Assembly (NCBI GenBank): GCA_006386115.1
Contig: VFIW01000088.1
Coordinates: forward strand, 62,001 to 126,000
Origin: Globisporangium splendens
Taxonomy: Eukaryota > Oomycota > Peronosporomycetes > Pythiales > Pythiaceae
Reading direction: 5' to 3'
DNA: 64,000 bases
In this document: one piece after another, positions 11,772 to 20,728 of the stretch
How positions within the stretch are numbered: position 1 is the stretch's first letter
Layout of the letters: each line of letters opens with the position of its first letter
Program-made: the position numbers and the translations under genes
Notes under the pieces: generated by a model
The model's input: the letters and a program-made list of their open reading frames with translations, nothing else
Database searches by the model: none
What the model was told of the DNA's origin: nothing

Positions 11772-14700
11772 TTAGTACTGGGATTCCGCGCTAGAGTCGA
11801 TATTCGACTCTTGCGTGGGCCAGAGGGACTTCACGCTTCCGTCTCCCGATGTTGCACCGACCGAGACGTTGCTCCAGTCATTGTCTTTGAGGATTGCTGT
11901 GAGGACAGAGCTGACAGAGGCATTTGTCGTGTACAGCTTCACGAGTGCCTCGATCTGTACATCTTCCCCGTCATCTGTCACGTCTCCCTGTGAGTCCGAA
12001 TCGGGTCGCCAGGACCAAAAGACGTACGGCAGAACGTTCATCAGCTTCCACTGCTCAGGTGATGCACCCACTGGAATGTGGCCCCGGAACGGGTCCTTGA
12101 TCAGTCTTCCGAGCCGCTCCCAGCGTGCCAGCTCGTTGAGTAGAGCCCACTGTACTGCGACGGATTGAGATTTTATGACTGTTTGGACCCACGCACCAGC
12201 TAGATCTCTGGCCGCCTGGGACACATTTTTGTCATTCTCCACTCGCACCAGGTAATTGGTTTGGGCCGCCATCGACCACGCCTCTCCCCAGGCAAGCAGC
12301 GTCTTGATTCCGAGGCTCTTTGCAGCTAAAGCCGGGTACGGAAGATGTACACATAGCCGTTTTAACAGTGGCCAAACCTCTGCTCGGTGGATGTTCAGAT
12401 CGCGAACCTTAGCGATGGTTGCAGCGTCCACCGGCGCTTGCGACTTGAGTGATGCCTGCTGCCATTGCTTGATCATACGCCGATTGACCTCAGTGAGCCG
12501 TCGGTGGTGCATCCGGTCAGCAATGGAGCCGAACTTCTCAATGTCTTTTAAGCTCAGTAGCCGCTGATAGACTTTCTCTTCTGCGAGCAAGTGAGCAGCA
12601 TCCCGATCTGCCTCCTTTTCGAGTCGCGCAAAATGAACTCCGCGTGGGGATGTAGGTCGATCAGGACTTGCTGCCGCCGACACTTTTCTCACGGCCTTTG
12701 ATGTGCCATTCTCCTGCGGGTCGAAGTCATACGTTAAGGTCGTATCCGTTGTCGCCAGTCCCATCGCCAACTGGACATCGTGAAGACGCTGGCGCATGTT
12801 TGGCGACGCGTCTTCACCTTCGCAGTTGACGTACGCAGTGTACTGCTCCTCCGCAAACCGTACTGCCTGGAAATGGTTGCCGGTGGTCGCATGACGGTTG
12901 AGTAGTATGGTTGGAAGCACGCGCGACTTTAGACATGCTGACACGAACTGGTCGAGTGTCTTCATGTAAAGAGGGCACTCAATTCCCACGTCCCAACTTT
13001 CGTTGTCAGCAGCTTGGATTTCGGAATAGGCGTAGGACTGTGCGAACAAACGTCCGTCCTTGGTGACATCGACGACGTAAATCGGCTCGCGTAGATATGT
13101 TGCTGCTGCCATAAGTTCTGCGCCACGTCCCCAGAACCGCTCCGCCATTTTGTTGACGACTTTGATCTTTGCTGCCTCTTCATAATGCTCCACCAGCCGA
13201 TCACTAATTCGCTTGATGTCGTCCACTTCGTCCCAATTCTCGTCAGGGTAGTGTTGATGCAGCCGGGCTCGCAGCATGAAGATGCGTTGCTGCCCGGCAC
13301 TTGCCTCCGTCTTCACCAAAAGCTGTGCCACCCAGAGGATTCTCTCCTTGTAAGTTTGAACCAGTTTCGCTATTTCAGGTGTGTAGGGCAGCATATCATC
13401 GAACTCGCAGATTCCGGAAGTGGCCACAAAGAAGGCGCCATACAGGCAGTTCCCGTTGCCTGGAACATCAACGATTCGAGCTCCGATCGCATCCAGCCAC
13501 GATGTCAGGTAGTACTCGGGTTCACTTCCGGCGACTACGCCAGTTATCTCGACCTGGCTGGCCACCGTGTTGGCTTTTGACTGTCGATCCAAATCCAGCG
13601 TACCATCATCCTCTTTGCTAACGAACGAGTTCATCGACGATTGCTTTGTTGGGACTTTGGGCATGTTCGCCATTTCCTTGGGTTCTTGGCTTACGTTCGG
13701 GACAGGGGGAACGACTTGATTGCTCGCTGGCGTGTCATTCGATGCTGACTTGGGTTTCGGGTCCTTTCGACGCCGTGTCTGGAGTAGCGTTGCTGCATGA
13801 TCCTCATTGAGCCGTTGCTTCGCCTGGATCTCTGCGGCCTCTGCAGCTTTTGCTGCCGTGTCCAGCGACGCTCCTGGCGTCGATTCTGTTCCAAATACGC
13901 TTTCCATTGCTGCGTCAGTGAAAATTTGCTCATCCGCCGCAGGATTGGGGTGGTCACCGGCGGTTGGCACGTTTGGTTGGTTCTGGCTGCTGTTGCTGAA
14001 TTCGAAACTTGCCTGAAGCTCGGGGGGAAATGGCAGTTGTGACGCCTTGTGTGGCGGAGTAACTGCACCGAGATCGTCAAAATGTAACGTTGCATCGAGT
14101 CCGGCGGGGCCGTCATCACCTTGGTCAGACCTCCCCGTTTCCTCATTGGTTTGCGACTTTCCTTCTTGGCAAGCGTCCAGGTCAGGTTGCTCTCCTTTTG
14201 CTGGCCCCGGTGTTGCGTTTGTACCCTCTGTCGATTGTCCATTCGGCTGGCTGTTTGTCGACTTCTTGGCGTCTAGCAAGTTCTGCAAGAAAGCTCGAAT
14301 GTCCTCGATCTGCTTGGCTCGCTCCGCTACAGAAGTTACCTTTGCCGGCGGTGGGGGCCTACTCGGCTGCTTTGATTCGACTTGAGCATCCTTGTCGTTC
14401 TTCGACTCCAACTTTGGCTGTAGCGATTCCGGTGCTCGCTCTTGTGATTTCTGTTTGGCAATTTTGAGCTTGGCTTTTTTGGCCTTGGACTGTGCGGCTC
14501 TAAACTTTCGCTGCGCTTCCTTGACCGCCAAGTCCGCCTGAACGCGGTGGAGTTCAAGTACCGCGAGTTGATCGATGAGCTGCTGAAGTCGTTCGCGATC
14601 TGTCGCCTCTTCTTCTGGCGTCGGTTTTCGCTGTTGGAGCTCGAGTTCAGATTCCCTTCTGAGAGCGTCATTGTGGGCGTCTGCTGCCGTTTCAATGTGC

Positions 14701-16742
14701 ACCTCGCGGGCTAACTGCGCGCCATCCACGAGGCGTTTAAGACTCTGGAGAGCCTCATCTGCCTCGAGTTGCAGCTTAACTGCCAGCGCTTCGGTTGCTG
14801 CCTTAGCTTCTGCCGCTTGTGCCGCTTGTGCCGCCAGAACCGCACTCGCCTCTTCAGCTTTGCTATTCACTGACTTCTCGTTCGCTGGTGTCGCTACGTC
14901 GTTACCCGCGAGTGCCTCCGCGAGAGCACGCTCAGCTTCTTGCCTTTTCTTGACCGCCGCAGCCTTTGTCGACTTGGCCTTCGCGCTTTCTTGCTTGTTC
15001 TTGGAATTTTTCTTGGCGCCTGATGGTGCCTGGCTCTGTTGGCCGCGACCGACTTGTTGTTGCTGCTTGCTTAGCTGTCCGCTTGGTACTGGAGGGCTCT
15101 TGATCTGTATCGCTGCAGTCGTGGGACTGGTTTGAGCTGTGGCATTCGCCGGAGGAGGCACCACTGCCGCGGCACCCTGCTGCTGTGTCGCATTACCTTT
15201 GCCAGATTTACCTTTTCCTTTCCTGGCTGTCGCGGGATCATACCAACCGTCGTCGTCATTACTCGGCGCAACAGTTTCAGGTATCGTCGGCGGGCGTATT
15301 CCTGGAGCTGTTTCGTTGTCAGTCTTCGCGTCGCTCACAACTGGCTCGAGAGCTGGGGTCGTCGGCATGACCGGCTGAACGAGCAGTTCATGCTTCGCGC
15401 CGTGTTGGTGGATCGCAGCAGTCGCATCTACCAGACCTTTGGTCATCACATCGATGTATTCGAGTCTCTCCTTGATAGTCATGTACTTTAGACTGAGCTC
15501 AGATACGGGCTTCAGCATTTGGAGCTTTGGAGAGAAATCCCGATGGTACTTGGTAGTAGTGACACCAGGAGCCGCTGAGCATTTTGCGCTTGTGTGCCCG
15601 GGATCATAGCACTTGAAACAAGGCACGCGACTGTGCAATCGAAAGTGATGCAAGAACACTGAGTGCTGCCCTGCACTGATATGCGTCACGTCACGAAGTG
15701 TCTCTGGACAACGCTCATCCTCAAACTCTACAAGAAAGTAGTTTGAGTCGTAGGCACCGCTTGTTGCTGGGTGCTCCCGAGTGATCGAGACAACTGGACA
15801 CCTTGCACTGGAACCGAAGAGTTGTTCGATCGTTGACGGCTTCATGTCCTGGGCCAGCACGCGTACTTGGTAGCGAAGAGTTTCCCCGTCACGTGGTGCA
15901 GCGTTTTGGACGTCCGCCTGTAGGTCGTCTTCATCCAGTTTGGATGGGCTCACAAGGCGGAGCGCGACACCCTTGAACATGACATTTTGTCGATGCCATT
16001 GCTCCGCAGTTGCTTTGTCCAATACAACAAAGGTCACGCGTCGGGTTTCCTTGTTGTAGCTGGCACGTTTGACCTGTCGCAGTAACTTGCACGTGGTTTC
16101 GTAGCCGTTCGAGCCTTTCTTCTCTGCCAGCACGAACTGCGCGAGCAATGTTTTTTCCGCGACGAAGTCTGGCATCTTGACAATTGGTGGAACCGTGGCA
16201 ACCAGGATTCCTTCGAGGTGCGTTTCGAAATATTCAAGGAAGACCACCCTCTGCGGTTTCGTGTGGGTACACGCAAGGAACAGAGGGGGATCCGCAAGAG
16301 TGAGAGCACCCATGGCCCACGCCGCGAGTGCCTCTGCCTCCGCAGGAACCATCGGGCGGAGGTTATCATCTTGTCGGGTTTTCCACGGGCGCTGTGCGAT
16401 CTTCTGAAGCCGCCGGACCCATGCAGCATGCTCTTCCTCATTAGAAGAAGGAGATGAGTCTGGGCTGACCGCCTTCTTAAAATTGAGTACTGGCGTCGTC
16501 CCATCTTTGTTCACTGTCGTGCTGACGTCATTCGAGCCAGTGCTCAAATTCTGCTCACTATCCTTCTCACCGACGGTGGCCGGCGATACCGTGCATTCGT
16601 CGCTGCCAGCGGCATGCGTCGGGTTCTCTCCATGCTTCTCTCCGCTTGGACTCAATTCTGCATGTGAAGGTGGAGTTGCAGCCTCCTCGCCTGCGGCAGG
16701 GGGCTGCAGCGGCCCTGGTTCCCCGGGGCTGGCGGGACCCAT
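11772..16742 (-). CDS. LINE-A ORF1: giant nucleic-acid-binding protein with CCHC knuckle and OTU-like protease
   Basis: About 1,656 aa from the ATG at 16742; the frame is open to 16823. ORF1 proteins of non-LTR elements bind element RNA, and this one is several times the usual length. Visible parts: an acidic/Pro-rich N-terminus; a fold preceding a CX2CX4HX4C knuckle (CFKCYDPGHTSAKC, near 15615); a long Lys/Ala/Glu/Gln-rich, probably coiled or disordered middle (about 15500-13700); then an OTU-like domain with VPGNGNCLYGAFF near 13450 (predicted catalytic Cys) and TGNHFQAVRF near 12875 (predicted His). The C-terminal 300 residues are alpha-helical-looking and unrecognised. OTU enzymes are usually deubiquitinases, but activity here is inference. 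The coding frame is uninterrupted. Confidence 0.9.
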   Translation of the reverse strand: MGPASPGEPGPLQPPAAGEEAATPPSHAELSPSGEKHGENPTHAAGSDECTVSPATVGEKDSEQNLSTGSNDVSTTVNKDGTTPVLNFKKAVSPDSSPSSNEEEHAAWVRRLQKIAQRPWKTRQDDNLRPMVPAEAEALAAWAMGALTLADPPLFLACTHTKPQRVVFLEYFETHLEGILVATVPPIVKMPDFVAEKTLLAQFVLAEKKGSNGYETTCKLLRQVKRASYNKETRRVTFVVLDKATAEQWHRQNVMFKGVALRLVSPSKLDEDDLQADVQNAAPRDGETLRYQVRVLAQDMKPSTIEQLFGSSARCPVVSITREHPATSGAYDSNYFLVEFEDERCPETLRDVTHISAGQHSVFLHHFRLHSRVPCFKCYDPGHTSAKCSAAPGVTTTKYHRDFSPKLQMLKPVSELSLKYMTIKERLEYIDVMTKGLVDATAAIHQHGAKHELLVQPVMPTTPALEPVVSDAKTDNETAPGIRPPTIPETVAPSNDDDGWYDPATARKGKGKSGKGNATQQQGAAAVVPPPANATAQTSPTTAAIQIKSPPVPSGQLSKQQQQVGRGQQSQAPSGAKKNSKNKQESAKAKSTKAAAVKKRQEAERALAEALAGNDVATPANEKSVNSKAEEASAVLAAQAAQAAEAKAATEALAVKLQLEADEALQSLKRLVDGAQLAREVHIETAADAHNDALRRESELELQQRKPTPEEEATDRERLQQLIDQLAVLELHRVQADLAVKEAQRKFRAAQSKAKKAKLKIAKQKSQERAPESLQPKLESKNDKDAQVESKQPSRPPPPAKVTSVAERAKQIEDIRAFLQNLLDAKKSTNSQPNGQSTEGTNATPGPAKGEQPDLDACQEGKSQTNEETGRSDQGDDGPAGLDATLHFDDLGAVTPPHKASQLPFPPELQASFEFSNSSQNQPNVPTAGDHPNPAADEQIFTDAAMESVFGTESTPGASLDTAAKAAEAAEIQAKQRLNEDHAATLLQTRRRKDPKPKSASNDTPASNQVVPPVPNVSQEPKEMANMPKVPTKQSSMNSFVSKEDDGTLDLDRQSKANTVASQVEITGVVAGSEPEYYLTSWLDAIGARIVDVPGNGNCLYGAFFVATSGICEFDDMLPYTPEIAKLVQTYKERILWVAQLLVKTEASAGQQRIFMLRARLHQHYPDENWDEVDDIKRISDRLVEHYEEAAKIKVVNKMAERFWGRGAELMAAATYLREPIYVVDVTKDGRLFAQSYAYSEIQAADNESWDVGIECPLYMKTLDQFVSACLKSRVLPTILLNRHATTGNHFQAVRFAEEQYTAYVNCEGEDASPNMRQRLHDVQLAMGLATTDTTLTYDFDPQENGTSKAVRKVSAAASPDRPTSPRGVHFARLEKEADRDAAHLLAEEKVYQRLLSLKDIEKFGSIADRMHHRRLTEVNRRMIKQWQQASLKSQAPVDAATIAKVRDLNIHRAEVWPLLKRLCVHLPYPALAAKSLGIKTLLAWGEAWSMAAQTNYLVRVENDKNVSQAARDLAGAWVQTVIKSQSVAVQWALLNELARWERLGRLIKDPFRGHIPVGASPEQWKLMNVLPYVFWSWRPDSDSQGDVTDDGEDVQIEALVKLYTTNASVSSVLTAILKDNDWSNVSVGATSGDGSVKSLWPTQESNIDSSAESQY

Positions 16743-16910
16743 TGAATCAGCTGACGTGGTTAACTGTCGCTTGGGAGCAAAGCAGATGCTGGAGTCGGTG
16801 CGCCGACAGAACCTTTTGTGCACACTTCCGGGTGCAGTTCTGGGAGCTGGCTCTTTTTTGGCTTCAAATGCAGGAGTGCGTGTGCGCTCTTGCAGGCGAA
16901 TTTGGAAGTG

Positions 16911-16924
16911 TCAGTCGTTACCTA
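16911..16924. repeat. Target-site duplication of LINE-A, upstream copy
   Basis: Identical to the 14-mer at 6164-6177. It is immediately followed by ggccgtcggg, the continuation of the LINE-C target gene. Confidence 0.95.
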
Positions 16925-17901
16925 GGCCGTCGGGACCTGCTGCCTTCCCACGTTTGCATCGTTTGACGGCTGTCAGGACTTCCTCTTCACCAACAGGATC
17001 ACTCAGATCGGACAAAAAGGCAGCGTGGTGCGTTGGAGGGAGCTGCTTTAAGCACGCGGTGATGTCGCTGTGTTTCATCGCCTTTTGTTGCATAACGGGT
17101 TTTCATCCACCCGCCATCACGTTCACAAGTTTTTCAGGTTGAGCAGGGCCAAACCGTCGCTCTTCACCCAGGCAATAAATTGTATTATCCAGGAATTTCG
17201 TTGAGATGCGTCGGAAAAAAGCCTTGGCCGATTTCGTCGGTGCAGACAGATGTGAACGCAGAAGCCTGCGAGCCTTAGAATCCTGTCACTGCGCCTTGCA
17301 GGTCGCTACATTCTCTCGAATCTGGCGTTCTGTTGCTGAAAGGGTTGTGGACGCGCTTGGGGTTCGTACATGCTTCGAATCTTGCTTTAAAGTAGCCGAT
17401 GTAACCACACGAAGACGATCGTGTAGACGCCGCAATTTTTGCATGTGTGAGTCCACTAGCTTAATTTTGCACACGCGTTTTGGTCCCAGATAGTCCTTTT
17501 TTATAGCACTCTTGAATCCATCCCAGTACGTCGCAACTGTCGTAGCGGTCTGGACGTCAATGGCCGGTGTATTCCCCCGTTCGCCTTCTAACTTGTCTTG
17601 CAGTTGCTGGAGGCGTTGTTTCGTCACAATATCTGCTGCTGCATAGGCATAGTCAGGGAGAGGATAACACCGGGGTGGTCTCCGTATTTTGATCCGGTGG
17701 CACGGATGTGCGAGTCTAAGAGAGACCCCGTTATGATCAGAAAGCGGGCCGTAAACTACTTGAGACACAGCTCGGACCCATTGTGGTGCTTCGTTATTAC
17801 ATACCACCTGTCCAAACGGCTCGATGCATGTCCTCCGCTCGGTCATATTGCCACCGCCCATTCTGACAGAGTATCTTCACGAAATTCAGCATCTTCAGCC
17901 T
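16911..17901 (-). pseudogene. LINE-C ORF2, endonuclease C-terminus to RT start
   Basis: Continuation of the LINE-C copy interrupted by LINE-A; it equals 27985-28975 at offset 11074. On the minus strand it holds a stop-broken SRLDRWY-like end of the endonuclease near 17830, a GPLSDHNGVSLRL motif near 17740, a basic helical linker (17286-17700), and the first RT block KRCKRGKAAGPDGLGND at 16911-16970. It is 5'-truncated near 17901, next to the small secreted-protein palindrome. Confidence 0.83.
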
Positions 17902-18196
17902 TACTTTTTGTGAGTCAAACCGTTACTAAGCTCGATCTAGACGAACCTGTAAACACCCTAACGACTCTGGAAACGTAAATTTCCGTGTGATGATGCTCGT
18001 CCTTGCTCTAGCGTAACTTAAAAAGTGAGTTTATTAAGGAAAAATACAGCTGGCTGCAGGTTCTAGTTCGTCGAAAATGACTACGTCTAGGTCTAACTAC
18101 TCAACTATATGCTCGCTTGGTACTGCAGTGGACAGTCCATCCACAGAAGTTGATGGTGACTTGAAATGCAGTATCAACCTTCACTCACTCGTTTAC

Positions 18197-18607
18197 TTAG
18201 CACTTGACTGATCCTGCAATCTGGCAATTTTCAATCACGTATTTCGCTCCATTGTCACATGTGCCCCAACTAATCTGTCCGCGACCCATTCTTGGATTTG
18301 GCACTCTCCAGTATCGCACCCATCCGCCAGACGAACCGATGCTCTCAATCTTGTAAGCATCGCGCCCCTTCAATCCCTGGAATTGAAGCAGATCCGCCGC
18401 ACCCCTAACGCAGTCTGGCGATGTTGACCCGATCCAACAAGCAACCTGTCTGCAGGTCACCTGATCAGGAGAACCCGAAATGATCTCCGTTGCCAAATCA
18501 AATAGGTTCCCACCCACAGCTTTAGCAATCGCTTTTCCTTGCGCGTCAACCCCGGTGTTGGTGGCGGCAGCAGCTAGAAGAAAACTCAAAATCACTTTCT
18601 TGATCAT
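18197..18607 (-). CDS. Small secreted cysteine-rich protein, alpha type, copy 1
   Basis: 136 aa starting MIKKVILSFLLAAAATNTG, a clear signal peptide with a probable cut after VDA. The mature part is about 113 aa with cysteines in TCRQVACW, SPDCV, GTCDN, ENCQ and a C-terminal KC, six in all, consistent with disulfide bonds. A conserved SSGGWVRYWRVPN core is shared by all four copies. The start is the Met that opens the hydrophobic segment; the open frame upstream is part of the palindromic leader. A polyadenylation hexamer (AATAAA on the minus strand) lies at 18030-18035. Family not recognised. Secretion is well supported; function is unknown. Confidence 0.82.
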   Translation of the reverse strand: MIKKVILSFLLAAAATNTGVDAQGKAIAKAVGGNLFDLATEIISGSPDQVTCRQVACWIGSTSPDCVRGAADLLQFQGLKGRDAYKIESIGSSGGWVRYWRVPNPRMGRGQISWGTCDNGAKYVIENCQIAGSVKC

Positions 18608-18971
18608 ATTGGAGAGAGGTGGTTCTTGTTCCTTGGAGCTTTTGGTCTTGTGGCCTTGATGGAGTTTCCAATAATGAGACTGGAAGCGAAAGGCACGACG
18701 GTATCTGTACTGTGTATCTATCAGTGTGCGTTCTTTTGTAATCGGAGACCACAACATACAGTAGTACGAATGAATTGCGGCACGATCTGTTTTTCATATG
18801 AGATATGCGGAAAGCAATCACCGCGAAAACTTCGATAGTACCAAGTGGGTGGACATAGAAATTGTGTATGACAGCGCTTTCTTTCCGCAAAGTGTCGGTT
18901 TACCCCAGTTCAAACAGCAGATCCCAGTGGGTAGGAGCCCACAAAACGATGTGATATCGTTCGGACAGCAA

Positions 18972-19731
18972 GATGATGACGACGATTTGCACTTTGCCGA
19001 TGGGGAAGCTGTCTCTACCGGCGAAAAGATTACCGTAGGATTGAGGATGCTTGGAACAGCGTACTTGTCCCTTGCCATGTGTTGCGACGATCGCGAGACA
19101 CCTACCTATGTCTCACATGCTGCAACTAACTGAAAAGTGTACTTCAACGTATATGTACATCAACAGAGGGTACAAAAATTATCAGTGTGTTTGATTAATT
19201 TGCGTGCTGCCTGAATGAGTGTTCAGTATACTAGCCAGTCTGCGCTGAACGACCGTGTTCGCTTTCTTTTTGTGGAGTTTCGTTTGATAGGTCATGTTAC
19301 TGGTGCTGTCAACTCGGAATGAGTGAACGTGGCCACGTTCAAATCCAAAGCCGATCTCGATTCGATCTTCCTGATATGCTGCTTCAGAAAGGAAAGTCCT
19401 AACTTTAATAACTCCGGTAATCTTTACCCCCAACCCCCACCTACTAATAGCATAGTGCGACGCTCCAGTACTATTTGCAGCGTGCTGTCCATGCACACAG
19501 GATCAAGTGCTAGGATTTTAAAGATGTGAACAGTGATGAAGATTCCATGCTCCAACACCTCAATCGCATAGACACTATTGTCGAGAAGTCTTATTGCTGG
19601 ATGGATGGGCAGTTGGATGGCTGAGAGAGAAAGGTGAGACAAAAGGAAGATTTGAATTGGAAGTTCGAAGAAACGGAGTTGTGTCCTCAACTCTAGTCTT
19701 TTCTTTAGCAGAGACAGCTTTTGCTGTCCTT
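18972..19731. other. Unpaired spacer of palindrome 1 (orientation 1)
   Basis: A 760-bp segment between the arms. The same sequence, about 99 percent alike by eye, lies at 30046-30801 in the opposite orientation. One edge carries GATGATGACGACGATT next to the arm; the other carries ttgctgtcc twice around tttgctgtcc. A 111-codon open frame enters from the arm at 18798 to 19133 on the plus strand; its mirror equivalent is at 30640-30975 on the minus strand. I recognise no domain in it, and it could be 5' leader or a gene remnant. The segment may contain the shared bidirectional promoter of the gene pair. Confidence 0.75.
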
Positions 19732-20095
19732 TTGCTGTCCGAACGATATCACATCGTTTTGTGGGCTCCTACCCACTGGGATCTGCTGTTTGAACTGGGG
19801 TAAACCGACACTTTGCGGAAAGAAAGCGCTGCCATACACGATTTCTATGTCCACCCACTTGGTACTATCGAAGTTTCCGCGGTGATTGCTTTCCGCATAT
19901 CTCATATGAAAAACAGATCGTGCCGCAATTCATTCGTACTACTGTATGTTGTGGTCTCCGATTACAAAAGAACGCACACTGATAGATACACAGTACAGAT
20001 ACCGTCGTGCCTTTCGCTTCCAGTCTCATTATTGGAAACTCCATCAAGGCCACAAGACCAAAAGCTCCAAGGAACAAGAACCACCTCTCTCCAAT

Positions 20096-20488
20096 ATGAT
20101 CAAGAAAGTGATTTTGAGTTTTCTTCTAGCTGCTGCCGCCACCAACATCGAGGTAGACGCGCAAGGGCAGGCTGGGACTATTATTGGCAACGCGCTCAAT
20201 CCTAATGCGGCTAAAAACTGCAACCAGGTTGCTTGTTGGATCGGGACAACATCGTCAAACTGCGTGAGAGACATGGCGGAGAAGATCCAAGCCACTGTAA
20301 TGAAGGGAAACGATGGTTACATGATTGAGAGCATCGGTTCGTCTGGCGGATGGGTGCGATACTGGAGAGTGCCAAACTCCAATACCAATATGGGTCGCGG
20401 GAAGATTGCTCAAGGCACATGTGCTGGTGGAGCGAAATACGTGGTGGAAAATTGCCAGGTTGCAGGAGCAGTCCGTTGCGTTAAGTAA
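20096..20488 (+). CDS. Small secreted cysteine-rich protein, beta type
   Basis: 130 aa with the same signal peptide start (MIKKVILSFLLAAAATN) but a mature N-terminal half unlike the alpha copies (QGQAGTIIGNALNPNAAKNC replaces the alpha sequence). The second half keeps the GYMIESIGSSGGWVRYWRV core and the cysteines near the C-terminus, ending VRCVK. It is divergent in orientation from the alpha gene at 18197-18607, with starts about 1.5 kb apart across the palindrome center. Poly(A) hexamer AATAAA at 20646-20651. It is the most divergent of the four copies, which marks it as a true paralogue and not just a duplicate. Confidence 0.82.
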   Translation: MIKKVILSFLLAAAATNIEVDAQGQAGTIIGNALNPNAAKNCNQVACWIGTTSSNCVRDMAEKIQATVMKGNDGYMIESIGSSGGWVRYWRVPNSNTNMGRGKIAQGTCAGGAKYVVENCQVAGAVRCVK

Positions 20489-20728
20489 ACGAGTGAGTGA
20501 AGGTTGATACTGCATTTCAAGTCACCATCAACTTCTGTGGATGGACTGTCCACTGCAGTACCAAGCGAGCATATAGTTGAGTAGTTAGACCTAGACGTAG
20601 TCATTTTCGACGAACTAGAACCTGCAGCCAGCTGTATTTTTCCTTAATAAACTCACTTTTTAAGTTACGCTAGAGCAAGGACGAGCATCATCACACAGAA
20701 ATTTATCTTTGGCGGTCGTTGAGCACCA

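Larger units (their letters stand above)
6178..16910 (-). mobile_element. LINE-A, full-length non-LTR retrotransposon
   Basis: The element is 10,733 bp between perfect 14-bp target-site duplications and is inserted in a LINE-C copy. On the minus strand it runs from a short 5' leader through ORF1 (zinc knuckle plus OTU-like protease) and ORF2 (endonuclease, RT, zinc-finger, RNase H) to a 115-bp 3' end finishing in a (CAA)n tail at 6178-6191. Both ORFs are completely open, so the insertion looks recent and possibly competent. It is younger than the inverted duplications, because the paired LINE-C copies lack it. APE-type endonuclease and a C-terminal RNase H place it in the I/Tad/L1-like range of non-LTR clades; the exact clade needs a tree. 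Confidence 0.95.
17976..20705. repeat. Palindrome 1 carrying two head-to-head secreted-protein genes
   Basis: The left arm (about 17976-18971) and right arm (about 19732-20705) are reverse complements, with center near 19352, and flank a 760-bp unpaired spacer. Arms diverge mainly inside the gene coding regions. Each arm holds one secreted-protein gene reading outward from the center. Just outside, 17905-17960 and the reverse complement of 20729-20800 are still recognisably related (shared caaaccgt-act-agct-gatc and gtaaacac words), so the inverted homology once extended further. Confidence 0.9.

Noticed and set aside
18608..18757. 50-codon N-terminal extension in frame with the secreted protein (also at 19946, 29682 and 31016)
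   Set aside because: It would place a hydrophilic stretch before a perfect signal peptide, and it lies in palindromic leader conserved at the DNA level. The Met at MIKK is the better start.
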